Counted from the stretch's first letter, positions 16,687-25,670 are shown. The stretch is 64,000 nucleotides of DNA from Porphyromonas sp. COT-290 OH3588 (GCF_000769075.1 NZ_JRFC01000014.1:520296-584295); one strand, 5' to 3'. The notes: generated by a model not told the origin, from the letters alone. Numbers and translations are program-made.

Positions 16687-16836
16687 ATGATACAGTATAT
16701 AATAGTAGGGATAATCGGTCTGCTAGTCGTGAGCTATGTAGGGCGTAGCCTCTGGCGGGCGCTCTCGGGCAAACCGAAGAGCGGCAGTGGGTGCTCGGGG
16801 TGCGACGGCTGTGGCCTCAAAGACAAATGCCACTAG
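16687..16836 (+). CDS. FeoB-associated Cys-rich membrane protein
   Basis: A 49-residue protein beginning MIQYIIVGIIGLLVVSYVGR, one membrane span, with a C-terminal Cys cluster (GCSGCDGCGLKDKC). This is the layout of the FeoB-associated cysteine-rich (FeoC-like) family found directly after feoB in many bacteria, here 16 bases after the feoB stop. The cysteines could bind Fe or an Fe-S cluster. The next gene starts 4 bases after its stop, so all three are probably co-transcribed. Confidence 0.85.
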   Translation: MIQYIIVGIIGLLVVSYVGRSLWRALSGKPKSGSGCSGCDGCGLKDKCH

Positions 16837-16840
16837 AGCG

Positions 16841-17353
16841 ATGAACTGGATTGACCTTGTCTTACTGATCCTGCTACTCATCTCGATAGTCAAGGGTGCT
16901 GTCATGGGAGCTGCCAAGCGGATTATACAGATTGCCGCTGCCGTAGTGGCCTTCGCCGAGTGCTGGAGGCTCTCGCCTTGGGTACGAGATGTAGTGATGT
17001 CTGCTTTCGACCTCTCGGGAGAGGCGATGAGTTTCCTAATCCCGATTATCTCCTTTGCCGTCATCTATCTTGCTATATGGGGCGTGGGGAGCTGGCTCGC
17101 TGGCTTCTTCAAGGGGGGGATCTTGGGCTTCGCCAACCATGTACTGGGGGGTGTTCTAGGTCTAGTCATCGGGATTTATGCTCTGGGCTATCTGCTCACC
17201 TTGGCCGACTATGTACTCCCCACAAGCGAGCGTATGGCCAAGCACGGGATCAAAGATGCACGACCAGAGAGCCAACTCTATGCGCCCATACGGCACTCTA
17301 TCACCGATCTCGAGGGGATAGAGGCTTATATAAGAGGAGCCAACAGACAATAA
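16841..17353 (+). CDS. CvpA family membrane protein
   Basis: About 170 residues from the ATG at 16841 (MNWIDLVLLILLLISIVKGA), with four predicted membrane spans and the G-rich linkers typical of CvpA (colicin V production) family proteins. A longer reading frame begins at 16787 but overlaps the Cys-rich gene. The function of CvpA proteins outside colicin V export is not settled; it may regulate membrane traffic. It sits 4 bases after the Cys-rich gene. Confidence 0.85.
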   Translation: MNWIDLVLLILLLISIVKGAVMGAAKRIIQIAAAVVAFAECWRLSPWVRDVVMSAFDLSGEAMSFLIPIISFAVIYLAIWGVGSWLAGFFKGGILGFANHVLGGVLGLVIGIYALGYLLTLADYVLPTSERMAKHGIKDARPESQLYAPIRHSITDLEGIEAYIRGANRQ

Positions 17354-17434
17354 GTAGGGGTTTCCGAACGATACTATATTGATGATGCTACGGCAAGTAC
17401 AGAGATTACACAAGCGGGCTAAAGGAGATCTTTA

Positions 17435-17442
17435 TATCTTTG
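17435..17442 (+). promoter_or_regulatory. Candidate promoter for porV-ispF
   Basis: TATCTTTG matches TAnnTTTG and lies 64 bases before the porV ATG. No good -33 TTTG is seen. A very short open frame (17382-17498) overlaps it and is not considered a gene. Confidence 0.5.
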
Positions 17443-17506
17443 CGCTTGCGACTTTGGCACTAGCAAGTATAGCGCATCAATTGAGACAAGTAACTAAATA
17501 AGCAAG

Positions 17507-18676
17507 ATGATGAAGCATATAAGTCTGGCCCTACTAACCACCCTAGGGCTTACAATGGGACTAAACGCCCACGCTCAGCAGAGTGAACAACCAATCAATC
17601 CCGTAGTCACGGCTGTACCCTCCCTACAGATCACACCAGACGCTCGTGCAGCAGGTCTAGGAGATATCGGGGTGTCTACTACGGCAGACCCATACGCCCA
17701 GTACTGGAATCCAGCCAAGTATGCTTTTGCCTCAAGCAAAGCGGCCTTCTCTATGAGCTATACGCCTTGGCTCTCACAGCTAGTAGACGACATCGCCCTC
17801 ATGCAGGCAGTGGGCTACTACAAGATTGGCTCGGAGGATAATCAGGCACTTGGGGCATCGCTCCGCTACTTCACCATGGGTAAGTTCGTCAAGTTCGACG
17901 CCCTCGGCACTAATATCGGGGAGGCACACCCCAACGAGTTTGCGGTAGACCTGAGCTATTCGCTCAAGCTCAGCCCAGAGTTCTCTATGGCTGTTGGACT
18001 ACGCTATATCTACTCGGACCAGAACGTGGACAAGCAGTACCCAGCAGGTTCAGCCTTCGCAGCCGACCTAGCGGGATATATGAATAAGTACATCATGCTA
18101 GCAGGGGCCGAGAGTCTGTGGACAGTTGGGTTCAACCTCAAGAACTTAGGCTCGAAGATCTCTTTCGACGATGGGGCTAGCAACTCGTTCATTCCAGCCA
18201 ACCTAGGGCTCGGAACTGGTATTTTGTATCCGATCGACGAGTACAATATGATTTCGTTCAACGTCGAGGCCAATAAACTACTCGTACCAACTCGACCTCT
18301 ACGTACAGAAGGTATGACCAAGGAAGAGGAGAATAAGCTCTACGACGACTACCGCAACACTTCATCTGTGTCGGGGATCTTCAAGAGCTTTACAGATGCT
18401 CCCGGTGGCTTCTCGGAGGAAATGAAAGAGGTACGCTGGAGCTTCGGGGCAGAGTACAGCTACAATGATCAATTCTTCCTGCGTGCTGGCTACAGCTACC
18501 TGCACCCAACCAAGGGTAATCTACAAGGCTTCACAGCAGGAGCAGGCTTCAAGATGAGCGCCTTCCGCATTGATGCGTCCTATCTGATGTCTACCGTACA
18601 GAACAATCCGCTCGACCAGACGCTTCGCTTCAGCCTAGCGTTCGATATGGAAGGGCTGCGCAACCTATTTAGATAA
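17507..18676 (+). CDS. porV: PorV, type IX secretion outer-membrane protein
   Basis: A 389-residue outer-membrane protein with a signal peptide (about residues 1-23, ending NAHAQ). The PorV signature follows (SLQITPDARAAGLGDIGVST, then PYAQYWNPAKYAF), and the body is a FadL-like beta-barrel ending MEGLRNLFR. PorV shuttles T9SS cargo to the PorU sortase at the cell surface. It has a two-base gap to ispF, the arrangement also found in Porphyromonas gingivalis. A second Met immediately follows the first. The T9SS cargo gene at 21303 fits with a functioning system. Confidence 0.93.
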   Translation: MMKHISLALLTTLGLTMGLNAHAQQSEQPINPVVTAVPSLQITPDARAAGLGDIGVSTTADPYAQYWNPAKYAFASSKAAFSMSYTPWLSQLVDDIALMQAVGYYKIGSEDNQALGASLRYFTMGKFVKFDALGTNIGEAHPNEFAVDLSYSLKLSPEFSMAVGLRYIYSDQNVDKQYPAGSAFAADLAGYMNKYIMLAGAESLWTVGFNLKNLGSKISFDDGASNSFIPANLGLGTGILYPIDEYNMISFNVEANKLLVPTRPLRTEGMTKEEENKLYDDYRNTSSVSGIFKSFTDAPGGFSEEMKEVRWSFGAEYSYNDQFFLRAGYSYLHPTKGNLQGFTAGAGFKMSAFRIDASYLMSTVQNNPLDQTLRFSLAFDMEGLRNLFR

Positions 18677-18677
18677 C

Positions 18678-19169
18678 ATGAAACTACCATATAGAATAGG
18701 CTTCGGCTTCGACGTCCATCGCCTAGAAGCTGGCTACCCGCTTTGGCTAGGTGGCATCAAGCTGGAGCATCATTTAGGACTAGAGGGGCACTCCGATGCC
18801 GATGTCTTGCTGCACTCTGTCTGCGATGCCCTACTCGGAGCCGCAGCCCTTGGGGACATAGGCGTACACTTCCCTCCTACGGATATGAAGTACAAAGGCA
18901 TCGACAGCAAGATCTTGCTCCGAGAGGTCTGCACTCTAGTACGCCAGACGGGGTATGAGATTGGCAATATCGACGCCACGATTGCCGCCGAAGCTCCCAA
19001 ACTCAATCCCCATATCCCACAGATGCGCCAAACAATGGCAGAGGTAATGGGCATAGAGGTAAGCCAGATTTCGGTCAAAGCAACTACGACCGAGCGCTTG
19101 GGCTTCACGGGGCGACAAGAGGGAATGTCTACCTATGTGATAGCATTGATCTACGATGCTCGGCAGTAG
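18678..19169 (+). CDS. ispF: 2-C-methyl-D-erythritol 2,4-cyclodiphosphate synthase
   Basis: A 163-residue protein with the IspF hallmarks: FDVHRLEAG near the N-terminus (metal-binding Asp and His), EGHSDADVLLHSVCDALLGA (third metal ligand and active-site loop), GDIGVHFPPTD, and a C-terminal KATTTERLGFTGRQEG. It makes the cyclodiphosphate of the non-mevalonate isoprenoid pathway. It starts one base after the porV stop codon and must be co-transcribed with it. Size is normal for the family. Confidence 0.95.
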   Translation: MKLPYRIGFGFDVHRLEAGYPLWLGGIKLEHHLGLEGHSDADVLLHSVCDALLGAAALGDIGVHFPPTDMKYKGIDSKILLREVCTLVRQTGYEIGNIDATIAAEAPKLNPHIPQMRQTMAEVMGIEVSQISVKATTTERLGFTGRQEGMSTYVIALIYDARQ

Positions 19170-19212
19170 CCAAAGGTCATAGAGTAGACTATTAATCTAT
19201 CGCAAGAAGTGT

Positions 19213-19995
19213 ATGAATACACCAACGGAAGTCATTGATCAGCTCATCGGGCTGGGCGAGAAGAAGTACAGGACGCCTTGGCTCAAACTCATCATACTCG
19301 GTATGCTAGCAGGCGTGTACATTGCTACGGGCGGCCTACTAGCATCGTTGTCTGCAGCGGGCTTCGGCGCTTGGTCAGAGGGCAACCCTTTTCTCCCCAA
19401 GCTATTGGCGGGCATCACTTTCCCCGTGGGGCTAATCCTCGTGGTCCTTGTCGGGGCAGAGCTCTTCACTGGCAACACGGCCTATCTGATGCCTGCTACG
19501 ATCACACGGCGCATACCATCTATTTACTTCGTACAGAACTGGGCGGTCGTTTTCGCTGCCAACCTTGTAGGGGCGCTACTCTTCGACTATTTCCTCGTCT
19601 ACAAAGCGGGCATCATGCAAGCACCAGCCTACGCCGACTACATCAGGCACGTAGCCGAGTACAAGGTCGGCCTGCCATGGGATCAAGTCTTGCTGCGTGG
19701 CATCGGTGCCAACTGGCTAGTTTGCTTGGCGGTTTGGCTTGGCTTCGCCTCTCGTAGTATGGTAGGACGCCTTGTGGGCATTTGGTGGCCAGTGATGGCT
19801 TTCGTGGCGATAGGCTTCGAGCACTCAATCGCCAATATGTTCTATATCCCTACTGGTATGCTCTATGGGGCTAATGTGTCTTGGGGAGCATTCATACTAG
19901 ACAACCTAATACCTTCTACTCTGGGCAACATCATCGGCGGTACGCTTTTCGTAGGTTGTATGTACACGTATCTCTATGCCGGCAAACGCCATTGA
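19213..19995 (+). CDS. Formate/nitrite transporter (FNT) family channel
   Basis: A 260-residue protein with six hydrophobic segments and family motifs (SAAGFGAW, then VGAELFTGNTAYL, SRSMVGRLVGIWWP, FVAIGFEHSIANMF). The FNT family exchanges small anions such as formate, nitrite or hydrosulfide. It stands 43 bases after ispF with the same strand. Which substrate is used cannot be read from the sequence; in an anaerobe, formate export is a reasonable inference. Confidence 0.9.
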   Translation: MNTPTEVIDQLIGLGEKKYRTPWLKLIILGMLAGVYIATGGLLASLSAAGFGAWSEGNPFLPKLLAGITFPVGLILVVLVGAELFTGNTAYLMPATITRRIPSIYFVQNWAVVFAANLVGALLFDYFLVYKAGIMQAPAYADYIRHVAEYKVGLPWDQVLLRGIGANWLVCLAVWLGFASRSMVGRLVGIWWPVMAFVAIGFEHSIANMFYIPTGMLYGANVSWGAFILDNLIPSTLGNIIGGTLFVGCMYTYLYAGKRH

Positions 19996-20037
19996 CGAGC
20001 AACGCCACTGCTGCTCTAAGGAGATGACTTGAGCTAA

Positions 20038-21132
20038 ATGATGATTTTAATCGTACTGTTACTACTGGCTCTGCTCGGTGCAGGACTCTACTACGCCTAC
20101 TATAGCCTCGGAGTGCTCGCTCCTTCGTGGCCTTGGCTAAGGATTGGTGTGGTCGGTGGGAGCATTATGTGCCTACTCGGCTTGGTCTTGTCCTTCTCAG
20201 GGCGTGAGATATTCCCTATTTGGTTTCTGCGTCTATCCTACTCGCTCGGCACATCGTGGCTATTTGTCTTCCTCTATTTGATGATGCCTCTTCTCTTGTG
20301 GGGTTTGATTTACCTATGTCTACCCATCGCTCGGGGGCTCATCACCGACAACTGCTGGCTTACCCTAGGGCTACTGCTCTCGGTCGCATCCGTGCTGCTC
20401 CATGGCTACTACGAGTATCGAGACAAGAAGCGAGTAGCCCTAGAGATTGATATCTCCAAACCGCTGCCCAAGCCGCTCAAGATAGTTGGCATCTCGGACC
20501 TGCACCTAGGCTATACGATAGGACGTGGTGAGCTGAGCCAATGGGTAGACAAGATCAATGCTGAGCAGGCGGATCTAATCTTGATCGCAGGCGATATCCT
20601 AGACAATGACGCACGCCCAGTACTACAAGAGGGTATGCACAAGGAGCTAAATCGCCTCAAAGCCCGACTCGGAGTCTTCGCTTGCCTTGGCAATCACGAA
20701 TACATTGGGCGAGAAGCCCAACGTAGGGACGTACTCAGCAGGACCAATATCAAACTACTGCAAGACGAAACTATCTTGGTTGATAGCACTTTCTATATCA
20801 TCGGCAGGGACGATCGTATGAACCCTTACCGCCGATCTACCCAAGAGCTAGTACAAGGGTTGGATCACTCCAAGCCTATCCTGCTACTTGATCATCAGCC
20901 CTACAATCTAGAGCATAGCGAGGCAGCTGGTATAGACTTCCAGCTTTCTGGGCACACACATAGAGGGCAGGTCTTCCCGATCAACCTACTGGTCGATGCA
21001 CTCTATGAGCAGTCGCACGGCTATCTACGCAAGGGCAATACCCACTTCTACGTCAGCTCTGGTATTGGCTTGTGGGGTGGTAAGTTTAGAATTGGCACCC
21101 AAAGTGAATATGTCTGCGTGACACTCAAATAG
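20038..21132 (+). CDS. Membrane-anchored metallophosphoesterase
   Basis: A 364-residue protein with about five N-terminal membrane segments (to residue ~130), followed by a calcineurin-like phosphoesterase domain. The metal-binding motifs are in order: GISDLHLGYTIG, LIAGDILDN, ACLGNHEYIG, QLSGHTHRGQ. The domain resembles YaeI/UDP-2,3-diacylglucosamine hydrolase-type enzymes that act on lipid-linked phosphates, though the exact substrate is unknown. Two adjacent Met codons open the gene; the second could equally be used. Confidence 0.88.
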   Translation: MMILIVLLLLALLGAGLYYAYYSLGVLAPSWPWLRIGVVGGSIMCLLGLVLSFSGREIFPIWFLRLSYSLGTSWLFVFLYLMMPLLLWGLIYLCLPIARGLITDNCWLTLGLLLSVASVLLHGYYEYRDKKRVALEIDISKPLPKPLKIVGISDLHLGYTIGRGELSQWVDKINAEQADLILIAGDILDNDARPVLQEGMHKELNRLKARLGVFACLGNHEYIGREAQRRDVLSRTNIKLLQDETILVDSTFYIIGRDDRMNPYRRSTQELVQGLDHSKPILLLDHQPYNLEHSEAAGIDFQLSGHTHRGQVFPINLLVDALYEQSHGYLRKGNTHFYVSSGIGLWGGKFRIGTQSEYVCVTLK

Positions 21133-21250
21133 GCATCTGCTCGCCTTCAATCTCTCTTGTGCAGACATACCAGCCCTTCCGTCATGACTTTATTCCATTT
21201 TCTGAAGCACTTTTTTGGATAAATAGGGAGTTAATGAGAAGAAAACTCCC

Positions 21251-21258
21251 TACATTTG
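21251..21258 (+). promoter_or_regulatory. Candidate promoter for the T9SS cargo gene
   Basis: TACATTTG matches TAnnTTTG and lies 45 bases before the ATG at 21303. No TTTG sits at the usual 19-21 base distance upstream. Confidence 0.45.
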
Positions 21259-21302
21259 CGGACATATTAAAGAACTTTTTAACAACTTAATTCAAACCAC
21301 TT

Positions 21303-22307
21303 ATGAAAAAGAATTCACTTTCTACATTCATGGTATGGGCGCAGAGATGCCTATTGCTTCTTGTGCTGTTTGGTATTTCCTACAAACTATCCGCCCAAGA
21401 GAGTAATGCCTACAGCGTTACAGTAAAGACAAACGCAAAAGACTTAATCTCCAAGGGCGCCCTTAGGAAAGACAAAACTCCCGGGCGCATCTTTGTCGGC
21501 ACTGATGAGGTAACAATGGACCTCAAAACAGGTGAAGGCAAGACAATTATCCCCTTGAAAGGGCATGAGAAGTGGGACAACACATGGGAGCATGTCCGCG
21601 TACGAGTAATGGCCAACAAGGGATTTTACCTCCAGTCTATCACTTGGGTTGATGAAAGCGACCCAACCAAAGAGCACACGATGAAGAACAATAGTCACTT
21701 CGAGGCCAAGAGCCTAAAAGGCAATGTTATCATCACTGTGACTTATGCGCAGGTGGAAGAACCTGAAGAAGAAGATGAAGAAGAACCTGAAGTAGAAACC
21801 TTCACTGTGACTTACAATATCGTTGCTGGCCTAGGGACGTTTGAGGTGCGTCATGCGGAGGTGCAAAATGGGAAGTTCATTCTAGAGAAGGGCGACCAAC
21901 TTTCGCTTGAGCTAACCCCTGAAGATGGCTACAAGATTGGTCACGTTAAGTACGACGGCATTACAATCGAAGGGCACAAGTTCAATTCCTACGGCATATA
22001 CAGCCTCGGGACGATCAAGAAGAATATGCACTTTGATGTTACATTCCTCAAGGAGGGCGAAGAGGATACAACAAGTATCGAAACCATTGAGGGAAGAGCC
22101 AACGAGATATACCCTAACCCTTGCCACAATGACCTCTTCCTCAGTCGAGCTGGTCAGGTATCTATCTACAATCTAACCGGCGTTTTGGTACACAAGCAGG
22201 CTAAAGCAACGACTCATGTCGATGTATCCAAGCTACCACAAGGCGTATACTTGCTCAAAGTTAGCCAAGGCCAGCAAGTACGTGTGCACAGACTGGTAAA
22301 GCGATAA
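21303..22307 (+). CDS. Secreted protein with T9SS C-terminal sorting domain
   Basis: A 334-residue protein with a signal peptide (about residues 1-31, ending SYKLSAQ). Two similar beta-rich modules (about 35-150 and 165-255) are joined by an acidic linker (EEPEEEDEEEPEVE). A typical type A sorting domain closes it (EIYPNPCHNDLFLS, VSIYNLTGVLVHK, LPQGVYLLKVSQGQ, ending in basic RLVKR). The sorting domain directs export by PorV/PorU and surface anchoring. The modules have no family I recognise; they look like immunoglobulin- or InlB-type adhesive repeats. Confidence 0.9.
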   Translation: MKKNSLSTFMVWAQRCLLLLVLFGISYKLSAQESNAYSVTVKTNAKDLISKGALRKDKTPGRIFVGTDEVTMDLKTGEGKTIIPLKGHEKWDNTWEHVRVRVMANKGFYLQSITWVDESDPTKEHTMKNNSHFEAKSLKGNVIITVTYAQVEEPEEEDEEEPEVETFTVTYNIVAGLGTFEVRHAEVQNGKFILEKGDQLSLELTPEDGYKIGHVKYDGITIEGHKFNSYGIYSLGTIKKNMHFDVTFLKEGEEDTTSIETIEGRANEIYPNPCHNDLFLSRAGQVSIYNLTGVLVHKQAKATTHVDVSKLPQGVYLLKVSQGQQVRVHRLVKR

Positions 22308-22342
22308 GCCGCACTCAGCTCACTGAGTAGTACATATAGCCT

Positions 22343-22384
22343 AGGGGCTGTGCTAGAAATAGATCTTGGCACAGCCCCTTTTGT
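22343..22384 (+). terminator. Terminator of the T9SS cargo gene
   Basis: AGGGGCTGTGC (22343-22353) pairs with GCACAGCCCCT (22369-22379), an 11-base perfect stem, followed by TTTTG. It lies 36 bases after the stop codon. Confidence 0.85.
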
Positions 22385-22450
22385 GTAGTACCACAACGTA
22401 CAAAGAACAAGGGTAAGCCCTATATCTCCTTGACCTCGGGACAAAAGATT

Positions 22451-22497
22451 ATCCCCCAAGAGCCTACTCACTGCAGAGCTCTTGGGGGATATTTTTT
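22451..22497 (+). terminator. Second hairpin between convergent genes
   Basis: ATCCCCCAAGAGC (22451-22463) and GCTCTTGGGGGAT (22478-22490) form a 13-base perfect stem, followed by ATTTTTTG on the plus strand. It could serve the plus-strand cargo gene as a back-up stop or act on the minus strand for the DUF4834 operon. Confidence 0.75.
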
Positions 22498-22535
22498 GTT
22501 TGTGGCGACAAACCTAGCAGGACTGGAGCGATGGA

Positions 22536-22808
22536 TTACTTGGGTAGCTCCTCGAAGTCTACATAGTCATCGCTATTCTCCTTGTCGAATCGCTTGGCTT
22601 CTATCTCGTCCATGTCCATCTTTTCTTTCTTATGGCTGGTTGGCTCTTGAGATGAAGTACGCCTATTGGAGCTAGCACCTTGCCTCATCTGCTCGTGTAG
22701 CCTCTGCTGAATACGTCCAGCAATCCATTTGAGGAACCAGTTGCGCAGCACTGGCATAAGCAGATATAGTAGTATCCCGACGAGCAGGAGTGTCCCTACA
22801 AATTCCAT
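22536..22808 (-). CDS. DUF4834 family small membrane protein
   Basis: A 90-residue protein with an N-terminal membrane span (EFVGTLLLVGILLYLLMPVL), a short basic stretch and a charged C-terminal tail (DYVDFEELPK). It matches DUF4834, which in Bacteroidota lies after the phosphatidylserine synthase gene, exactly as here. Function unknown; the position suggests a link to phospholipid synthesis. Confidence 0.85.
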   Translation of the reverse strand: MEFVGTLLLVGILLYLLMPVLRNWFLKWIAGRIQQRLHEQMRQGASSNRRTSSQEPTSHKKEKMDMDEIEAKRFDKENSDDYVDFEELPK

Positions 22809-22858
22809 TGTTCTAATCTTCGTTTAGTTTGATCCGATACATCTAGCTCGGTAGGCCT

Positions 22859-23557
22859 CTACCCCTTAGTCGAGCTCTGCACTATAGATAGCAAAACGTA
22901 TGCCAAGATACCGACAGAGAAGCCAAAAAGACCGAAAGCGGCAACAGAGGCTAGTACGGCCACGACCAAAATAATCTGGTAAGTGAGGCTTGAGAATGAG
23001 AGCTTCTTGACCTTGAACGAGAACATCGGGATCTCACTCAACATCAGATAAGCCAGCAGAAACACAGCTACGTAGGTCGTAAGCTGCGTGCCTACCAAGC
23101 CGATAGCCGTGAATAAAGTGGGGATAAACGCCGAATAACCAATCCAAAAAAGAGCATTGGCTGGTACTGGTAGGCCGATAAAAGAAGTCGTCTGACGGGT
23201 ATCGTGATTGAACTTGGCCAGACGAAGCGCAGCTCCTGCGGCCAAGACAAGCACGGGGAGTGCCTCGTAGAAGCCCAGACCGCTATCCCAGAGCCCCTGC
23301 ACGACCAAAATAGCAGGTGCCAAACCAAAGCTCAGCACATCGGCCAGAGAGTCTAGATCCTTACCAATAGGCGATGACACACCTAGGGCACGAGCAGCTA
23401 GCCCATCGAAAAAATCGAAGACTGCCGCCAAAATAATTAACACAGCCGCCAAGGACAGATCCCCCACCTTGAGCGTATAGATAATAGAGAGAGCCCCTGA
23501 GAGGAGGTTCAGACAAGTAATGGCATTTGGGATATGCCTTTTGATGCTCATCATCAT
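22859..23557 (-). CDS. pssA: CDP-diacylglycerol-serine O-phosphatidyltransferase
   Basis: About 232 residues, polytopic, with the CDP-alcohol phosphatidyltransferase signature (DFFDGLAARALG, then SPIGKDLDSLAD) near residues 46-72: the conserved D-x2-DG-x2-AR-x8-G-x3-D-x3-D. It makes phosphatidylserine, the substrate of the next enzyme. The start is a run of three ATG codons after a GTG; the ATG at 23557 shares one base with the psd stop (TGATG), so it is the preferred start. Confidence 0.92.
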   Translation of the reverse strand: MMMSIKRHIPNAITCLNLLSGALSIIYTLKVGDLSLAAVLIILAAVFDFFDGLAARALGVSSPIGKDLDSLADVLSFGLAPAILVVQGLWDSGLGFYEALPVLVLAAGAALRLAKFNHDTRQTTSFIGLPVPANALFWIGYSAFIPTLFTAIGLVGTQLTTYVAVFLLAYLMLSEIPMFSFKVKKLSFSSLTYQIILVVAVLASVAAFGLFGFSVGILAYVLLSIVQSSTKG

Positions 23558-24222
23558 CACTCAGGTAAGCGGGCGATCATCGTTACGTTGCCATCGACCT
23601 TCTGCCCTAGCTTGACGCAAACCTCAGAGCCGAGAGGCAAATAGAGGTCTACACGAGAGCCGAACTTGATGAAACCCAAATTGTCATTGATGCGAGCCTG
23701 ATGACCTACCTCGGGGTAAGTAACGATGCGCTGAGCCACAGCCCCCGCAATCTGGCGCGCAAGGACACGATGCCCCTCGGGCGTACGAATTACGACGGCC
23801 GAGCGCTCATTCTCCGTACTACTTTTGGGCAAGTGAGCTGCTAGGAAGCGGCCCTTATTGTGCGACACATGCTCAACCGTACCATTGACGGGGATCCAAT
23901 TGACATGCATGTTGAAGACGTTCATAAAGACAGATACCTGTAAGCAGCGGCACCCCATGATTTCCTGCTCATCGACCTCCTCAATCACGACTACCTTACC
24001 GTCCGCAGGGCATACCACAGCTCGATTATTGGCGGCCTCGGGGTGCTTGCGTGGGATATAGCGAAAGAAGTTGAGCACTAGTGCATAGAGAATAGCCGAG
24101 ATAGCAAGTGTAATATAGAATGCAACCCCAGCTCCCGAGAGCATATACGCCGTAGCACAAAAGAGCGCTAGCGATATCCCAATGCCGATTAATAGACAAG
24201 TTCCCTCCTTGTGAAGTGTCAT
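23557..24222 (-). CDS. psd: Phosphatidylserine decarboxylase
   Basis: A 221-residue, short-form (PSD-A-like) enzyme with two N-terminal membrane segments. The conserved IMGCRCLQVSVFMNVFNMHV and NDNLGFIKFGSR lie in the catalytic region, where the GS pair is the expected self-cleavage site that yields the pyruvoyl group. It converts phosphatidylserine to phosphatidylethanolamine. First gene of the operon psd-pssA-DUF4834, with its promoter about 55 bases upstream. Confidence 0.93.
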   Translation of the reverse strand: MTLHKEGTCLLIGIGISLALFCATAYMLSGAGVAFYITLAISAILYALVLNFFRYIPRKHPEAANNRAVVCPADGKVVVIEEVDEQEIMGCRCLQVSVFMNVFNMHVNWIPVNGTVEHVSHNKGRFLAAHLPKSSTENERSAVVIRTPEGHRVLARQIAGAVAQRIVTYPEVGHQARINDNLGFIKFGSRVDLYLPLGSEVCVKLGQKVDGNVTMIARLPE

Positions 24223-24274
24223 TGATGTTTCGTTTATTACTGATTAAATAGTTTATCTACTGATTTTGAATGAG

Positions 24275-24307
24275 CAAAGATAATAAATACCCCCCATAGC
24301 ACCCAAA
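24275..24307 (-). promoter_or_regulatory. Promoter of the psd-pssA operon
   Basis: On the minus strand TTTG (24304-24307) and TATCTTTG (24275-24282) are 21 bases apart, a good match to the Bacteroidota TTTG-N19-21-TAnnTTTG promoter. It lies 53 bases before the psd start. Confidence 0.7.
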
Positions 24308-24419
24308 AGCGAACAAAGCGTGAGCAACAAAGCGCCCAAACCGATAAATAACTCTAAACAAATGACTACTTTAGTAGACGTAAACCAAAAGCACTTTTGC
24401 TCAAGAAACATACGAACCT

Positions 24420-25454
24420 ATGAACAAGAAGAATAGCTACTTTTTTCGCAACCTCGTATTTGAGGGTGGTGGAGTCAAAGGAATTGCCTATGTAGGAGCC
24501 TTGGAGGTACTCCAAGAGGCTGGCATTTTTGACCAGATAGAGCGAGTAGCAGGGACCTCTGCTGGCGCTATCATCGCCGTATTGCTAGGTGTAGGCTATA
24601 CCCCCGAGGAAATCAAGAAGGTAATGTGGGAGCTCGACTTCAAGAACTTCATGGACGACTCGTGGGGAGTGGTCAGAGATGCCAATCGTCTAATCAGTGA
24701 ATTTGGCTGGTACAAAGGCGACTTCTTCCGAGCTTGGATCGGATCCATGATTGCCCGCAAGCTAGGCAACTCCGAGGCGACATTCTCTGACCTCATTCAC
24801 TGCACAGACCCCAACCTCAAAGCCAAGCAGATCTATCTCGTAGGGACGAACCTATCTACGGGCTTCTCCGAGGTCTTCTCGCACGAACACACGCCTCGCT
24901 TCTGCATCGCCGATGCGGTACGTATCTCCATGTCTATCCCGATTTTCTTCGCTGCCAAGCGCAACTTCAGAGGAGATCTCTACGTGGATGGTGGCATGCT
25001 CGACAACTACCCCGTCAAAGTCTTCGACAGACGCAAGTACGTCAAGAGAGATTGGGCACGTACAGAGTACTACGAAGCTATCAACGAGGAGCTGCGTGAC
25101 CGATGCAGACGTATCTCGGACTATGTCTACAACAAGCAGACACTGGGCTTCAAGCTAGACAGCAAGGAGAAGATCTCCATGTTTAGAGATCAGGCCGAGC
25201 CACCCACACGCCAAATCAACGACCTATGGGACTACACCACAGCCCTGCTCAATACCCTCATTGATGCACAGGACAATACGCACCTACACAGCGACGACTG
25301 GCAGCGAACCATCTATATCGACACTCTAGGGGTGAAGGCTACAGACTTCGCTATCGAGGAACAAAAGAAGCACGACCTATTGGCCTCGGGTCGCAACTAT
25401 ACTACGGCCTACCTAGAGTGGTACAACAATTCTGAGCCAAAAGCCAATAAATAG
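24420..25454 (+). CDS. Patatin-like phospholipase
   Basis: A 344-residue protein with the patatin fold: the oxyanion loop GGGVKG at residues 16-21, nucleophile serine in GTSAG (Ser47), and the catalytic Asp in YVDGGMLDNYP (Asp190). No signal peptide. The C-terminal third is charged and not conserved. It is likely a lipid acyl hydrolase acting in the cytoplasm or at the inner membrane. Standalone gene with two terminator hairpins behind it. Confidence 0.92.
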   Translation: MNKKNSYFFRNLVFEGGGVKGIAYVGALEVLQEAGIFDQIERVAGTSAGAIIAVLLGVGYTPEEIKKVMWELDFKNFMDDSWGVVRDANRLISEFGWYKGDFFRAWIGSMIARKLGNSEATFSDLIHCTDPNLKAKQIYLVGTNLSTGFSEVFSHEHTPRFCIADAVRISMSIPIFFAAKRNFRGDLYVDGGMLDNYPVKVFDRRKYVKRDWARTEYYEAINEELRDRCRRISDYVYNKQTLGFKLDSKEKISMFRDQAEPPTRQINDLWDYTTALLNTLIDAQDNTHLHSDDWQRTIYIDTLGVKATDFAIEEQKKHDLLASGRNYTTAYLEWYNNSEPKANK

Positions 25455-25475
25455 ATCTACTGGCCAAGGATTCGC

Positions 25476-25507
25476 CAAGGCGTACATCGCTCTCGATGTA
25501 CGCCTTG
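25476..25507 (+). terminator. Terminator 1 of the patatin gene
   Basis: A 14-base perfect stem, CAAGGCGTACATCG (25476-25489) and CGATGTACGCCTTG (25494-25507), with a 4-base CTCT loop, 22 bases after the stop codon. It is followed by CATTTTG. Confidence 0.8.
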
Positions 25508-25577
25508 CATTTTGCACATTTAGAAACACCTAACAAGGAGCTGTGTCAAGACTCTTCTTAGCGCAGCTCCCATTTTT
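25504..25577 (+). terminator. Terminator 2, part of a repeated terminator unit
   Basis: GGAGCTGTG (25537-25545) pairs, with wobble, with CGCAGCTCC (25562-25570), followed by CATTTTTATG. The preceding ~33 bases (CCTTGCATTTTGCAC, then TTAGAAACACC) recur ahead of hairpins at 27168 and 40898. Confidence 0.7.
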
Positions 25578-25670
25578 ATGTCCCAAGCGCAAGGGATCTA
25601 CATATTCATACTTATTTACACTTAAGCCTATTCATTGTGCTCACTAGACCAATGAGGCCCAACAATGGCC

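Noticed and set aside
17382-17498. A 38-residue frame (MMLRQVQRLHK...) before porV
   Set aside because: It covers the promoter candidate and has no conserved look.
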